A model generated the notes under the pieces. The model did no database searches and was not told where the DNA came from. It saw only the letters and a program-made list of their open reading frames with translations. A DNA stretch of 64,000 bases, taken from assembly GCA_001970955.1 (NCBI GenBank), contig MPUH01000166.1:27664-91663 (forward strand). The letters run 5' to 3'. The first letter of the stretch is position 1. Every line of letters begins with the position of its first letter. Positions 9,148 through 19,475 of this stretch are shown one piece after another. The position numbers and the translations under genes are program-made. This DNA comes from Stentor coeruleus. Taxonomy: Eukaryota > Ciliophora > Heterotrichea > Heterotrichida > Stentoridae.

Positions 9148-12100
9148 ATGTTAACTCTTTCCAAACAGTTCGCAATATCAGTGCAGGGTTCCAAACCATT
9201 TCGAAGCCTAAAGCTCATAAACCCATCTGAACATATTTACCTTACAACAAGGCGCAACCGTTTATCAGAGCTATCATCAACAGGCAAGTTAAAAAAGTTG
9301 ATAATTTCTCAGAAAAAGTCCAAAATCCTCATATCCGGAATCTCAGACTGTTCAAGTCTTATTGGCGGGTTAACCTCAACAGGTCAAATTCTTATATTTA
9401 GTAAAGACAAAAGGGTAATCCAAAGCTTCCTCCTTCCTCCACAAATAAAACTTTCAATTGACATCATGAAGCCAGATCGTTGTAGCCTGAGTATTTTTGA
9501 CAAAGGGATAATTTTCATAGCTCCAAATGATCAAATCTGGCTATGGAAAGGAGAAAACGCATTAAAAAACCCAAAAACCTTATCCCCTTATATCAAAGGT
9601 ACATGGTTACATCTAAACTCATATAATATCCTACGTTCCCGTAGTGAGGTTAGTACATGGAGAAGCAATATATCAGAATCTAAACAAAATTCAAATTCTT
9701 CAAGGCCAACAGTTATAAAATCCCGCTACACATCCCATGCGTTTTCTATAAGATTCAGTTCAGACTATATCCGAGGGTCAATAATAGGGGTATTACGTGT
9801 ATGGTTAAGATCTATAAACGAAGACTCTTGTATTCTTGAATCTCGATTTTTACTAGTAAATCTAACAAACCGCGAACAATCAAAAAATACAACTTCATGG
9901 GTTTCACGAGCTGAAGAATATATATACAAAGGCCCATTAGAATTTTGGAGTAAAAAAGGGCATAAAGATATGGGACTTGTTTGTAAATTGGATCATACAA
10001 ATAGTATTGCCGCTATTGGTGTTAATTCATGTCATCCATTTTTCTGTCAACTTATATTCCTTAACCCTACAACAGGTGCTTGTGTGACAAAAAAACTTTG
10101 TAATTATGCGACAGTTGATGATAATCCTACAACTTCAAATGATGGGCAGACTTCATTTTGGATTGATGATATCGCTTGGTCTCCTGATGACACTTTAGTT
10201 TTAATTGCTTTTAAAAGTGGTTTTATTTCATTATTCAACAGAATTGGGGAACCTTTAAGTTTTGTTATGGATATGGCTCAAGGAAACAGTGAGGCTAGAG
10301 TTTTTTCTCATATATTTTTCACGACAGATCCTGAAATTGTCAAAAAACATGGGAGTTTTTTGAGTATAGACTGGAATACAAGTTTTATAGCGATTAGTGA
10401 TGGGTTTACTGTTTTTGAAATGGAAATGAATAATGCTCCAACTTTAAAAGAACTTATTCCTTTGTATATACCTTTATATATTGAACAACCTGATATATCG
10501 ATTAATATTTCACATGAAACAAATCCAATACCTAGTGAAATAGACTCAGGACCTAAAAGAAAAAATATTGAACAAGCTTTTTTATTATTAAGAAGTTGTA
10601 TAAGTAACTCACATGCTTTACCAAGTAAGGATTTAATGTGTNATCCAATACCTAGTGAAATAGACTCAGGACCTAAAAGAAAAAATATTGAACAAGCTTT
10701 TTTATTGTTAAGAAGTTGTATAAGTAACTCACATGCTTTACCAAGTAAGGATTTAATGTGCCAGATTACGAATTGGATAGATAATGCACTTCCTCCACAG
10801 TTACATGATGAGATAAGCTATACTGTTTTACCTGGTTCAAGATTTGAAACTGAAGCTCGGCTATCTAATAATTTGATTCTTAAGAAAAAAATGCATGCAA
10901 TTGATGTTTATGAACAGTTTTACAATTTGATTTGTAATGAAAAATGGTCAGTTATAAGAAGTTCTGAGTTCAAGGAATGGGTTATAAATATTGGATTTTT
11001 AGTTTTTAAATACATGCTAGCAGATCAACAAGCTTTATATTCATGGAATATCCTCAAACTGTTTGAGAAATGGTCTGGGATAAGATTACAGAGGATGAGA
11101 AATATGCTTGTTGTTCATTCTTTAATACAGTATAGAAATTATCAAGCTAATCATATTAATGTGAGCTATTTTCTTATAGCTTATGCTGCTGTAAGAGGGG
11201 GTTTTCAGAAATATACACCTGAGATTTTGAAAGAAGATGAAGAGTTTTTAAGGGCTTTTATCAAGCTAAATATCGATTTATCAGCTCAGCTTAACCCAAA
11301 AATCACATCTTCGTTAAATAGTTTCTTTTACTTAGACAACAGAGTTAAAGAAAAAATCGATGGGCCTATAAATTATATTCTTGGCTATTCAAGTAGTTTT
11401 TCTGATGTTTATCAAGAAATATGCTATCAATTGATTAAAGGGAATATAAAATTTATTGATCCTTATATAACCAATGACACTTTGATGATTTTAGCATATT
11501 TCTTCGATCCAACTGAATGTTATTTTATATCACCAATTGAAGCAAATTCTTCATTTTATAATAATAACGAAGATATTTATGAACTACTTGAAGGTATGAA
11601 AAAAGTATCACAAGTCCAAGTTTTAAAAGATAAAAAGTATCAAAAAGACTCAGGTTTTTTGTATTGGGTGTTAGGGTGTTATTTGAAAGTTGAACAGCTT
11701 TTACCAGTAGATGTTGCTTTTTATGCTATATGCAAACTTATTCCAGCTTTAGATAAAAATCATTCGATAAAAGCTGTTAAAGTATTAAAAAGATTGTTTT
11801 TAATGGATAATTGTTTGAAACTTTTAGAGTTGTGTAGTGAAGATTTAAAGGTTTTGTTTCAGAAATATGCTTTAGAGATATTGAGGGATAAGTTGAAGAT
11901 TTATGTTGAAGGAGAGAGGTTTGGGAAATCTGTTAGGAATATGGAATATTCTGAGGTTTATGAAGAATTTGCTTGTGATGAGTTAATGGAATATGTTAAG
12001 ATTTTTAATGGTGCTGTTGGGGAGATTGAAGTATTGAAAGGTGGCACGGAAAAATGGCTTGATTTTGAAAGGTCGAATTTTGTTGGTTATGAGAATATGG

Positions 12101-13134
12101 TGAATAAGACTGTGCAAGACATTTTGAAATACTTTTGGTTTATTCACATCCAAGAAAAAATATCTTCAAGTAACAACATTGAATGGAGAATTCGTCTTTT
12201 ATCTCTTCTTGACATTTGTAATAAAATCCCTATTATTCAACTTTTCCTTCAAGAAGATTTCACATTTTCCCCTGAAAGCAAAAAAATTATATCTCTCTAC
12301 CTAAGAACTCCAATGCTCCAAAATACCTTAGAAACTAACTATAACAAATGGCTTGATCGTATAAAATCAACAAATGAAAGTGCATATATTTTATATACTT
12401 TAGAACAACCCGCTTATATAAACCCTTGGATTTTTGACACAGATTTCACAGACTTTATCAAAAACCTCATAAAAACCCCTACTCCACAAATCAACACATG
12501 GGAACCAGTTATTAAATCATGGAACAATCTTATAAAAAACTTTAGCAAACAATACAAAACAACAAGTTTTATTAAATATCAAAATGGAGCTTTTGTTGAA
12601 TGCAAAGTACTTGAAAATCTAGATTTGAGTTGGTATCAAAAAATTTTCCCTGATCAATCTAATGATAGTATTGTTGAAGATAAAAAAATTGATAGTATTT
12701 ATTTATGCCCGATAATCCCTTTAAAAAAACGTTTACCATTAGAAATATGCCCTTTCAAACCTCCTGAGACTGTATTTTTATCTACTCAATCTATGATATC
12801 ATGTAAAAAAATAATAAATGCTTTGAAAGCTTATCTTAAAGGAATCTTAAGCTTAATGCGGCCACAAAGAAAAAGAGATAAAAGCCCTAGGCTTAAGATG
12901 AAAAGGTTTGGAAAAGGGAGTTATTTTTTTATAGCGAAAAAATCTTCACAAGATCTTGAAGATAATTCGAAATCAACTTCACTTAGGTTTGTTAATGCAT
13001 TAGAAAGTCAACAAAAGGTTATTAAACATAGGAGGATACAATCTGTTATGCTACCTTCTGTTAGCTTACAAAAACCTTTTCAGATTATAAGAGTTCAGAA
13101 ACCAACTGTTAGGATTGAAGAAGAAATATTATAA
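9148..13134 (+). CDS. CPLANE1 (JBTS17/C5orf42)-like WD-repeat protein, about 1288 aa after correction
   Basis: A large single-exon protein. The N-terminal 450 residues form a WD40-like propeller: a repeated pattern of Gly-x-Leu-x-Ser/Thr-x-Gly with strand-forming blocks, ending in blocks such as DDIAWSPDDTLVLIAF. The order of the first blocks (RRNRL..L.STGKLKKLI, then GGLTSTGQILIFSKD, then IWLWKGEN, then KGTWLHL) resembles the start of CPLANE1, a ciliogenesis and planar-polarity effector at the transition zone/basal body. The rest is alpha-helical with a basic C terminus. The N at 10642 sits between two 119-base copies, inserting 40 artificial residues in frame (119+1=120). CPLANE1 is the best guess; another ciliary WD protein is possible. 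Confidence 0.6.
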   Translation: MLTLSKQFAISVQGSKPFRSLKLINPSEHIYLTTRRNRLSELSSTGKLKKLIISQKKSKILISGISDCSSLIGGLTSTGQILIFSKDKRVIQSFLLPPQIKLSIDIMKPDRCSLSIFDKGIIFIAPNDQIWLWKGENALKNPKTLSPYIKGTWLHLNSYNILRSRSEVSTWRSNISESKQNSNSSRPTVIKSRYTSHAFSIRFSSDYIRGSIIGVLRVWLRSINEDSCILESRFLLVNLTNREQSKNTTSWVSRAEEYIYKGPLEFWSKKGHKDMGLVCKLDHTNSIAAIGVNSCHPFFCQLIFLNPTTGACVTKKLCNYATVDDNPTTSNDGQTSFWIDDIAWSPDDTLVLIAFKSGFISLFNRIGEPLSFVMDMAQGNSEARVFSHIFFTTDPEIVKKHGSFLSIDWNTSFIAISDGFTVFEMEMNNAPTLKELIPLYIPLYIEQPDISINISHETNPIPSEIDSGPKRKNIEQAFLLLRSCISNSHALPSKDLMCXPIPSEIDSGPKRKNIEQAFLLLRSCISNSHALPSKDLMCQITNWIDNALPPQLHDEISYTVLPGSRFETEARLSNNLILKKKMHAIDVYEQFYNLICNEKWSVIRSSEFKEWVINIGFLVFKYMLADQQALYSWNILKLFEKWSGIRLQRMRNMLVVHSLIQYRNYQANHINVSYFLIAYAAVRGGFQKYTPEILKEDEEFLRAFIKLNIDLSAQLNPKITSSLNSFFYLDNRVKEKIDGPINYILGYSSSFSDVYQEICYQLIKGNIKFIDPYITNDTLMILAYFFDPTECYFISPIEANSSFYNNNEDIYELLEGMKKVSQVQVLKDKKYQKDSGFLYWVLGCYLKVEQLLPVDVAFYAICKLIPALDKNHSIKAVKVLKRLFLMDNCLKLLELCSEDLKVLFQKYALEILRDKLKIYVEGERFGKSVRNMEYSEVYEEFACDELMEYVKIFNGAVGEIEVLKGGTEKWLDFERSNFVGYENMVNKTVQDILKYFWFIHIQEKISSSNNIEWRIRLLSLLDICNKIPIIQLFLQEDFTFSPESKKIISLYLRTPMLQNTLETNYNKWLDRIKSTNESAYILYTLEQPAYINPWIFDTDFTDFIKNLIKTPTPQINTWEPVIKSWNNLIKNFSKQYKTTSFIKYQNGAFVECKVLENLDLSWYQKIFPDQSNDSIVEDKKIDSIYLCPIIPLKKRLPLEICPFKPPETVFLSTQSMISCKKIINALKAYLKGILSLMRPQRKRDKSPRLKMKRFGKGSYFFIAKKSSQDLEDNSKSTSLRFVNALESQQKVIKHRRIQSVMLPSVSLQKPFQIIRVQKPTVRIEEEIL
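10523..10761. repeat. Assembly duplication inside the CPLANE1-like gene
   Basis: Positions 10523-10641 and 10643-10761 are the same 119 bases around a single N at 10642. They differ at about two positions (A/G at 10590/10710, and the final T/C). The total insert is a multiple of three, so the frame survives and the error is easy to miss. The pattern is that of two overlapping contig ends joined without merging. Confidence 0.85.
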
Positions 13135-14042
13135 TGCTAACTTAATCGATTAGATAATAAGGAATAATTTTTAGATATTATATGGATAAGATTATATTGA
13201 ATATTTAAGAATATATTATTTATAGATATGGGAAAGTTTAGTTTATAGATTATAAAAGATTATCCGAATTTTTGTATATTAAAACTTTTGGATAATTTTT
13301 CGTTTGTGGCTGGATATTTTTATCTATCAAACTTATCTAAGATACACATAATAATTGCAATTTATCCCTTATACAAAAAGTTAGCCAACATACAAATTAA
13401 AAAAAATAATAAACATAATCATAAAATCATCATAAAATCATCATAAAATCATCATAAAATTAAACATTATCAACACATCAATTGCCAATAACAAAATCTA
13501 AAACCCAACTTTTCCCTTAAAAAAAAATTCACAATCTTTTCGATTACAAAACCCTAATTTATTACATATACCTCCCTNATATTTTTATCTATCAAACTTA
13601 TCTAAGATACACATAATAATTGCAATTCATCCCTTATACAAAAAGTTAGCCAACATACAAATTAAAAAAAATAATAAACATCATCATAAAATCATCATAA
13701 AATTAAACATTATCAACACATCAATTGCCAATAACAAAATCTAAAACCCAACTTTTCCCTTAAAAAAAAAATTCACAATCTTTTCGATTACAAAACCCTA
13801 ATTTATTACCTATACCTCCTTCTAATTCCTTAATCATATAATAATCCTATACACCTTTCCCTCCTTCTTTTCCAACTCAAAATTTTTTCCCGCAATTATT
13901 ATCTCATAAATCTCAAACCCTAGCATTACTCAATCTTATCCACCAAAAGCCTTTATAAAAAACACAATCTTCAGACCCAACAAAATTACCATCTTTCCAT
14001 AATTTCCATATACCTCACTCTAAGTACCTATGGCTAATATAA
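13135..14042. other. Intergenic: duplicated A/C-rich leader with a variable 11-bp tandem repeat
   Basis: A block at 13314-13577 is repeated at 13579 to about 13820 around the N at 13578. The left copy has four units of an 11-bp repeat (ATCATAAAATC) and the right copy two, accounting for the 22-base length difference. The final 200 bases before the helicase are A+C-rich on the sense strand and include AAACCCTA-type motifs near 13548, 13793 and 13914. A short upstream ATG frame at 14030-14062 (10 codons) overlaps the helicase start. Confidence 0.7.
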
Positions 14043-15776
14043 ATGTCAGATCCTTGGGGTGATGTTGATGATAAAAAAGATCCAAACGTGCATGTTCCAG
14101 GAGAAGAAAAAAAGACAAATGCCGCAGTTTCCAAAGAAGAAAGTGATCCTTGGGGTGATGATCAAGCTGATGATCATAAAGTCCAAGGAGAATCTGACTG
14201 GACATCGACAAACTACGATTCAACAACTCGTCGTTCAGATCGTAGACCTAGAGGTGGACGTTCAAATAGAGAGCGTGGAGGTCCATCTCGTAGAGGTGAA
14301 GGTTTCCAATCAGAAAGAGGGAATTATAGAGGATCACATACCCGCGGAGATCATGATAGACCATTTAGAGGAAGAGGTGAAAGAGGTGATAGACCTAGAG
14401 GACGTTTTCCTAGAGGAAATCGAGGTCAAGATGGTTCAGGTCGTGGAGGGAAACATATAGCCGAAAGGACAAAAATCAAAAGACATCGTTTGTTTGAAAA
14501 TGTGCATAACCAAGAAGTACTTTTCAGAGAAGAAGAACAACAGATTGACCCAGAAAAACTATCAACACAGTCTCATTTCCGAGCCGACAAGAACTGGGAC
14601 GAGCTTAGAATCCCACAAAACATCCTCCAAGCAATTGAAGAAATCGGTTATACCTACCCTTCTAAAATCCAAAGTTTTGGTATTGACGTCATATTACAAG
14701 AAGGGTTTGAGAATTTTATAGCACAAGCACCAAATGGTTCAGGTAAAACAGCAACTTTTATTATTGGTTCATTAAGCAGACTTGATTTAGCTAATCCTAA
14801 AATGCAAATTGTATGTATTGGTCATACTATAGAACTTACTAATCAATTATATCAAGAATTTCATAGAATCACTAGTAAAATTGGTGCTACATTAACCTTA
14901 TTATCTAAAGATTCTAAACCTTCAGATCTTGGGCAAATTGTTGTTACGGTAGCAGGAAGCTTTCTTAAGTCTCTTAGATCTAAAACTTTAGATCTAACCA
15001 ATTTAAAAGTTTTTGTTGTCGATGAAGCTGATCATCTTTTTGACTCTAAAACCTCACCTGATTTTTATAATGGCATAGCTCATGCAATTAGATCAGGGGA
15101 ACTTTTAGAAAAAGTTCAATTCCTTCTTTTCTCAGCAACTTTCAATGACCAAATCAAAGGGGACATCATCAAACTTCTTAAAGAAACCAATGAAATCACT
15201 ATAAAAAAAGAAGAACTCATGCTTGATTTGATTAAACATTATTACATCCGATGTGAACAAAAAGAAAAAATCGCAACTTTTGAGCAATTACTTAGAAGGA
15301 TCAATCGTGGAGTTACTATAGCTTTTGTTAATACATGTGACTTTGCTATGAATGTTTGTAAAAGAGTTCAACAACTTGGTCATAAAACTGCTTTACTTAT
15401 GGGTAGAGATATGAGTGTTGATGAAAGAAATCTTACAATGCAAGATTTCCGTGATGGGAAATATGGGGTATTAGTGACAACTAATTTATTAGCAAGAGGT
15501 ATTGATAATACAAAAGTTACATGTGTTATAAATTTCGATCTACCAAGGACTATTACTACTAGAGAAATGGATTATGTGCTTTATTTACATAGGAGTGGTA
15601 GATGTTCAAGGTTTGGGAGAAATGGTATGTGTTTCAATTTAATTACTAATGAACAGGAATTAAATGATTTATTGTCGATTGGTGATTATTATAATATTGA
15701 TATCAATCAGCTTGAGGATATTGATATGGTTGAAAGGCTTATTGAAGAAAACCTAGCAAGCACATCATCAGTATAA
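14043..15776 (+). CDS. DEAD-box RNA helicase, Dbp5/DDX19-like, with RGG tail, 577 aa
   Basis: Residues 1-60 are acidic with two DPWGD motifs, and residues about 60-140 form an Arg/Gly-rich RGG region for RNA binding. The helicase core follows: Q-motif glutamine in SKIQS, motif I NGSGKT at about 231-236, motif II DEAD at 327-330, motif III SAT, RecA2 TTNLLARGID, and motif VI HRSGRCSRFGRNG. Motif VI departs from the usual HRxGRxGR. The core matches the mRNA-export helicase Dbp5/DDX19 best, in spacing and in LVTTNLLARGID. Dbp5 itself lacks an N-terminal RGG tail, so this is either a ciliate variant or a separate paralogue. Confidence 0.85.
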   Translation: MSDPWGDVDDKKDPNVHVPGEEKKTNAAVSKEESDPWGDDQADDHKVQGESDWTSTNYDSTTRRSDRRPRGGRSNRERGGPSRRGEGFQSERGNYRGSHTRGDHDRPFRGRGERGDRPRGRFPRGNRGQDGSGRGGKHIAERTKIKRHRLFENVHNQEVLFREEEQQIDPEKLSTQSHFRADKNWDELRIPQNILQAIEEIGYTYPSKIQSFGIDVILQEGFENFIAQAPNGSGKTATFIIGSLSRLDLANPKMQIVCIGHTIELTNQLYQEFHRITSKIGATLTLLSKDSKPSDLGQIVVTVAGSFLKSLRSKTLDLTNLKVFVVDEADHLFDSKTSPDFYNGIAHAIRSGELLEKVQFLLFSATFNDQIKGDIIKLLKETNEITIKKEELMLDLIKHYYIRCEQKEKIATFEQLLRRINRGVTIAFVNTCDFAMNVCKRVQQLGHKTALLMGRDMSVDERNLTMQDFRDGKYGVLVTTNLLARGIDNTKVTCVINFDLPRTITTREMDYVLYLHRSGRCSRFGRNGMCFNLITNEQELNDLLSIGDYYNIDINQLEDIDMVERLIEENLASTSSV

Positions 15777-16207
15777 GTAGTTAGTATGATTTTAAGATAG
15801 GTTTTATATGAAAGTTTTAGCATGGCTTTTTTGTTTAGTAGGCTGAGATTAGGATTTTTATTGTTGGGAAATTATGTTGGGTGATTGAGAAAAAAAATTT
15901 TGCTTGGGATGTTGAGAAAACATTTTTTAGGTTTTATTAGGGAATTGCTATTAAAGATATTTTTAAGGTTTTTAATTCTGGGGTTATTATTAAATTTTTA
16001 ATAATGACTTCTATTTCATAACCATCTAAAATTCCCAAAACCTTAACTTCATTATAAAAAAAACACCTTTGTAGCACAACTTAAAAATAACCCTTTAAAT
16101 ATCAAACTATCAAACCATCCTACAACAGAAAGTGAAAATTATCGATTTCCATAAAACTGTTTTAAAAGTAAAATCTAACATATTATATACAAATATACAA
16201 AATTACA
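15777..16207. other. Intergenic, G/T-rich then A/C-rich
   Basis: The first 230 bases, downstream of the helicase, are G+T-rich on the + strand. The last 190, upstream of the next gene, are A+C-rich. No gene was seen. Confidence 0.5.
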
Positions 16208-16897
16208 ATGGATAATTTCGAGTTGAAAAATTATATTTACGATAGTGTCTTTGAAGAAATTTTTGATAGTGATACAAACTCTATGACAATGTACTAGATA
16301 TATAGAGAAGAACTTGAGGATTCAATAAATCTAGCGAAAAATCAGCTAAGTATTTATGATGATATGTCAAAAAAGTCCTCTGTTGAGATTTATAAATTAA
16401 AAACATATATTTCTGATCTCAAAGCACATACAGCATTAGCGTCTAGCGAGCGTGATAAAATAGTTGCAGAAAGCGAAAGGTGTGCATCATTCTACTATGA
16501 GCTGATAAAACAAAGAGACTGTTTGGAAAACTCACTAGTCAAAATCAAAGAAGAACGTAGCAAAAATCAAGACCTCCTAGAAAACCTAGACTTCACCTTA
16601 GAAATGCAAAAAATAGAAATCGATAAAAAGGAAAGACAATTGCAAAACCTCCTAGACGAATACCAAATAATAATTGAAGGAAATCAAACCCATCGATCTG
16701 AGCTCACAATACCAAACGATACACCAAAATCAGGTCATAAATCATTTACAACAAGATCTATTAGCTTTAATTTCAGCATAATCAAAAACAATCAAAGCAA
16801 AGAACGTGTAACAGTAAACCATAGCCATCATGTTAGAGAATCTTCATCAAAGAGTAGTAATGTTTCTAATAACAATTCAATAATTTTTGGTTATTGA
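16208..16897 (+). CDS. Coiled-coil protein, 224 aa, one 15-nt intron
   Basis: Exon 1 is 16208-16290 and exon 2 is 16306-16897. The intron gtactagatatatag carries in-frame stops. Its removal joins an N terminus beginning MDNFELKNYIYD to a helical rod (about residues 30-150) with heptad-like Leu/Ile spacing and Lys/Glu-rich faces. The last 70 residues are Ser/Asn/His-rich and look disordered. Exon lengths sum to 675, a multiple of three, and the stop is TGA, which supports TGA as a stop here. No family is recognised. Starting at the Met encoded near 16364 would ignore a well-formed upstream exon. Confidence 0.75.
16291..16305 (+). other. 15-nt intron
   Basis: Sequence gtactagatatatag, GTA...TAG, phase 2. 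Removal is required to join the two halves of the coiled-coil gene. Confidence 0.85.
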
Positions 16898-16952
16898 GAC
16901 TTTATTATATATTTTAAAAATAAAAATTACCTTTTATGTTAAAATAAGCTAA

Positions 16953-17342
16953 TTACAAGTCATCTTCAGAATCTTCATATAATGTTTTAGTGTTATTATC
17001 ATTATTATGCCGATTTCTTATGTAGTTTTGATACTCTTTTGATTGATATAATTCATTAAGTTTAGTATTTGTGTAATAAGATGATTGATTTTTATATTCA
17101 GATACCGAGATTCTTTTTGCATAATATTTTTCTTGACAATGAGGATTTTTGTAGTAAATATAGTCAAAAAGTAAGTATATTGACAAAAATATTAGGAAAA
17201 GGGGGGAAATAATTTTGATATATGCAGAAGATCTCATTGCCTGTAAATCTAATAAATGTTTTACTGAGTCAGTAAGGAATAGATAAAACATTATGAATAG
17301 GCAGAAAACAAGAAATCCAAAAACAAAAGTTTTGAATGACAT
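16953..17342 (-). CDS. Small membrane protein, 129 aa, two transmembrane segments
   Basis: Not recognised. A hydrophobic segment at about residues 5-23 and another at about 42-62 flank a short loop. The C-terminal half is hydrophilic, with several Tyr and an Asn/Asp-rich, acidic end (Asp-Ser-Glu-Asp-Asp-Leu). This suggests a hairpin membrane anchor with a cytosolic tail. It converges with the coiled-coil gene, with stops 55 bases apart. Confidence 0.6.
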   Translation of the reverse strand: MSFKTFVFGFLVFCLFIMFYLFLTDSVKHLLDLQAMRSSAYIKIISPLFLIFLSIYLLFDYIYYKNPHCQEKYYAKRISVSEYKNQSSYYTNTKLNELYQSKEYQNYIRNRHNNDNNTKTLYEDSEDDL

Positions 17343-17578
17343 ATTTATAAAAAAAATTTTTACAATATTCTCTTAACTAAAAAACATACTCTAAAATTCA
17401 AAAGAAATATTGTAAATAAAATATTTTTATACACATCCTTATATCATTACAAAATTTGTGTTATTTATAATTATCTTCATAAACTAATACAAAATTTATT
17501 ATTTCAAACCATTTTCTACTATAATAAATCCTACACTTTTTAAATGTTTTATAAAATTTCAATAATCATTTTCTCATA

Positions 17579-18355
17579 ATGGAATTCTCATGCGGTCTTC
17601 AGATAATCTCAAAAGAAACAAGCTATACTCCTTATAAAATACTCCCTAAAGAATATTCTATAAGTGGATCACTACTTATATCTCTTCTTAGATTATTAGC
17701 TTTTGATCTTACAACACAAAATTCTCGTTTTTTACTATACAAAGCTGTCTATTCAGTATTATTCTCTAATCCATACTATGAATCATACTGTCTCTCTTTT
17801 GTAGAATACCTTAAAACATTAACATCATCAAATTTCTATCAATCATTACAAGACCAAGACTTATTAAATATAATTGTATATACATCAGCAATTTTAGGCC
17901 AATATTTGACTTCAGAATACTCACAAAACAACTTTTTCAGTACTTTTAGTGATTTTTTCAATGTGGCTGTAGAAATAACTGAAAATAATATTAATTATAT
18001 TCATGGCAAAACCAAAGAAAAAAAAATAAAGATCATAAAAGTTGAAGATCAATACTATAGTTTATTAGAAAAACAGAATTTATTCACAGAGCTTTATAGT
18101 ATTATAGCACAAAACAATCTTGTTAAAAAAACTAAGGCACGGAAATTCGCAAAGTTAATCAAACAGAGCAAAATAAATATAGAAAAATGTGAACATAATG
18201 GGGCTACATATAAAACAATATGTGGGAATTTTCATTGTGAAAAGTGTCTTTTAAATGAGTTTAATGGTAAAAGTTATGATGAAGTCTTATGTCCCTGTGG
18301 ATGCAGATTGTCTTACAAGAACTACAATGATATTATAAAAATCGTCAGACAATAG
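17579..18355 (+). CDS. Protein with C-terminal Cys/His cluster (RING-like), 258 aa
   Basis: The first 190 residues are helical with no known domain. Residues about 203-245 hold a metal-site-like array: C-x-H, then C, then H-C-x2-C, then C-P-C-G-C. The spacing resembles a degenerate RING or IBR-type zinc module without fitting a canonical one. A ubiquitin-related role is a guess. The HYPK gene starts 27 bases downstream on the same strand, so the intergenic space is minimal. Confidence 0.65.
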   Translation: MEFSCGLQIISKETSYTPYKILPKEYSISGSLLISLLRLLAFDLTTQNSRFLLYKAVYSVLFSNPYYESYCLSFVEYLKTLTSSNFYQSLQDQDLLNIIVYTSAILGQYLTSEYSQNNFFSTFSDFFNVAVEITENNINYIHGKTKEKKIKIIKVEDQYYSLLEKQNLFTELYSIIAQNNLVKKTKARKFAKLIKQSKINIEKCEHNGATYKTICGNFHCEKCLLNEFNGKSYDEVLCPCGCRLSYKNYNDIIKIVRQ

Positions 18356-18382
18356 GGAAATTAGTATATAAGGATAATAATA

Positions 18383-18667
18383 ATGGAAAGCCAGAAAACA
18401 GCAAGCGCTTTAGAAAGCATAAATAGCTCAAGTCAGGATAAGGAACTTGATGTAGCATCAGCTCAAAAAGCACTTCAACAGCTGTCAAATGCTAACCAGA
18501 ATACGTAAGAAACATATAGAAATGAGATGCCAAAGATTAAAATTAGAGAAGAAGATATAAAACTTTTGATTAACGAATTGGAAATTGAAAGAAATGAAGC
18601 AGAAAAAGCTCTAATTGCGCATGGTGGAGATATCAAAGGGGCTTTGTATGCTTTGGTTATAGCTTAG
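18383..18667 (+). CDS. HYPK: HYPK homologue (NatA/N-terminal acetyltransferase regulator), 89 aa, one 15-nt intron
   Basis: Exon 1 (18383-18504) and exon 2 (18520-18667) give 89 residues after removing gtaagaaacatatag. The C-terminal half, KIKIREEDIKLLINELEI followed by an AEKAL..HGGDIKGAL pattern, is the NAC-alpha/HYPK UBA-like three-helix domain. The spacing (KKEDLELIM.EMEI.R..AE..L in animals) is closer to HYPK than to NAC-alpha, and there is no NAC beta-barrel. HYPK binds the NatA complex and modulates its activity on ribosomes. The acidic helical N terminus is shorter than in human HYPK (about 120-130 aa). Confidence 0.85.
18505..18519 (+). other. 15-nt intron
   Basis: Sequence gtaagaaacatatag, phase 2, containing an in-frame stop. 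Its removal joins the HYPK N terminus to the UBA-like domain. Confidence 0.9.
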
Positions 18668-19475
18668 TTATATGGTAGGAATAATAAAATTTTAGATTTG
18701 AGTCTTTTTGATAATAGTTTGATGGGAGTGGTTGTTTTTGTATTGGGATTGTAGGTTTATAGAAGGGGTTGAGGGTGAAAAGGAGAGAAATTTGATATTG
18801 AAGGGATATTAGGATAAAAGAAAAAGAGGTGTGTAGGCTTATAAAGATGGGTTTAGGGTTATGAAAATGAAAAATGATAAATTATAGGGTGTTAAAGAGA
18901 TATACTTAAGATATATGAAGAGGATTGAAATCATAAGTTTAAGTGTAAAGTAAGGAAGAAAAGTTATGCAAACTTTTTTAGTTAGGGAGAGCTATGCTGT
19001 GGCTTTTTTATTAGATAAGTATAAATGCCACGCATTTTAAAATATTATAAATCTCATCAGATTATAAACATAACCACACTACTTTTTCTAAAATCTAATC
19101 AAGTTTGAGAAATTATATATTCAAACCGAGTTAATATAAGAAGAAAATCTATTGATAATTATATTAATTCAATAACAAATGAAAAGTTAAAATTAAATTG
19201 AAGAGTTGATTAGAAAGTTGACTTTTAATATAAACTCCTTATATTCATAGCTTATAAAATTAGACCATATATAAAATCTATGAATCTAAATCCATTATCA
19301 TAAATTAATCCTATCACAAATTCTTATATTTTTTTTTCTCAATAAAAATACAACACACCTAATCCAATCCTCGAAAAAAAATATCACTAAACAATATTTC
19401 CATACAACACAATCTAATTTAATCTAAAAAGCCTTATACCATACAACAACAACAAAAAATGTTTTAACAATAAAA
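18668..19475. other. Intergenic, G/T-rich 3' flank then A/C-rich 5' flank
   Basis: About 350 bases after HYPK are G+T-rich, switching to A+C-rich over the last 250 bases before the gene at 19476. No open frame of interest or RNA gene was seen. Confidence 0.5.
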
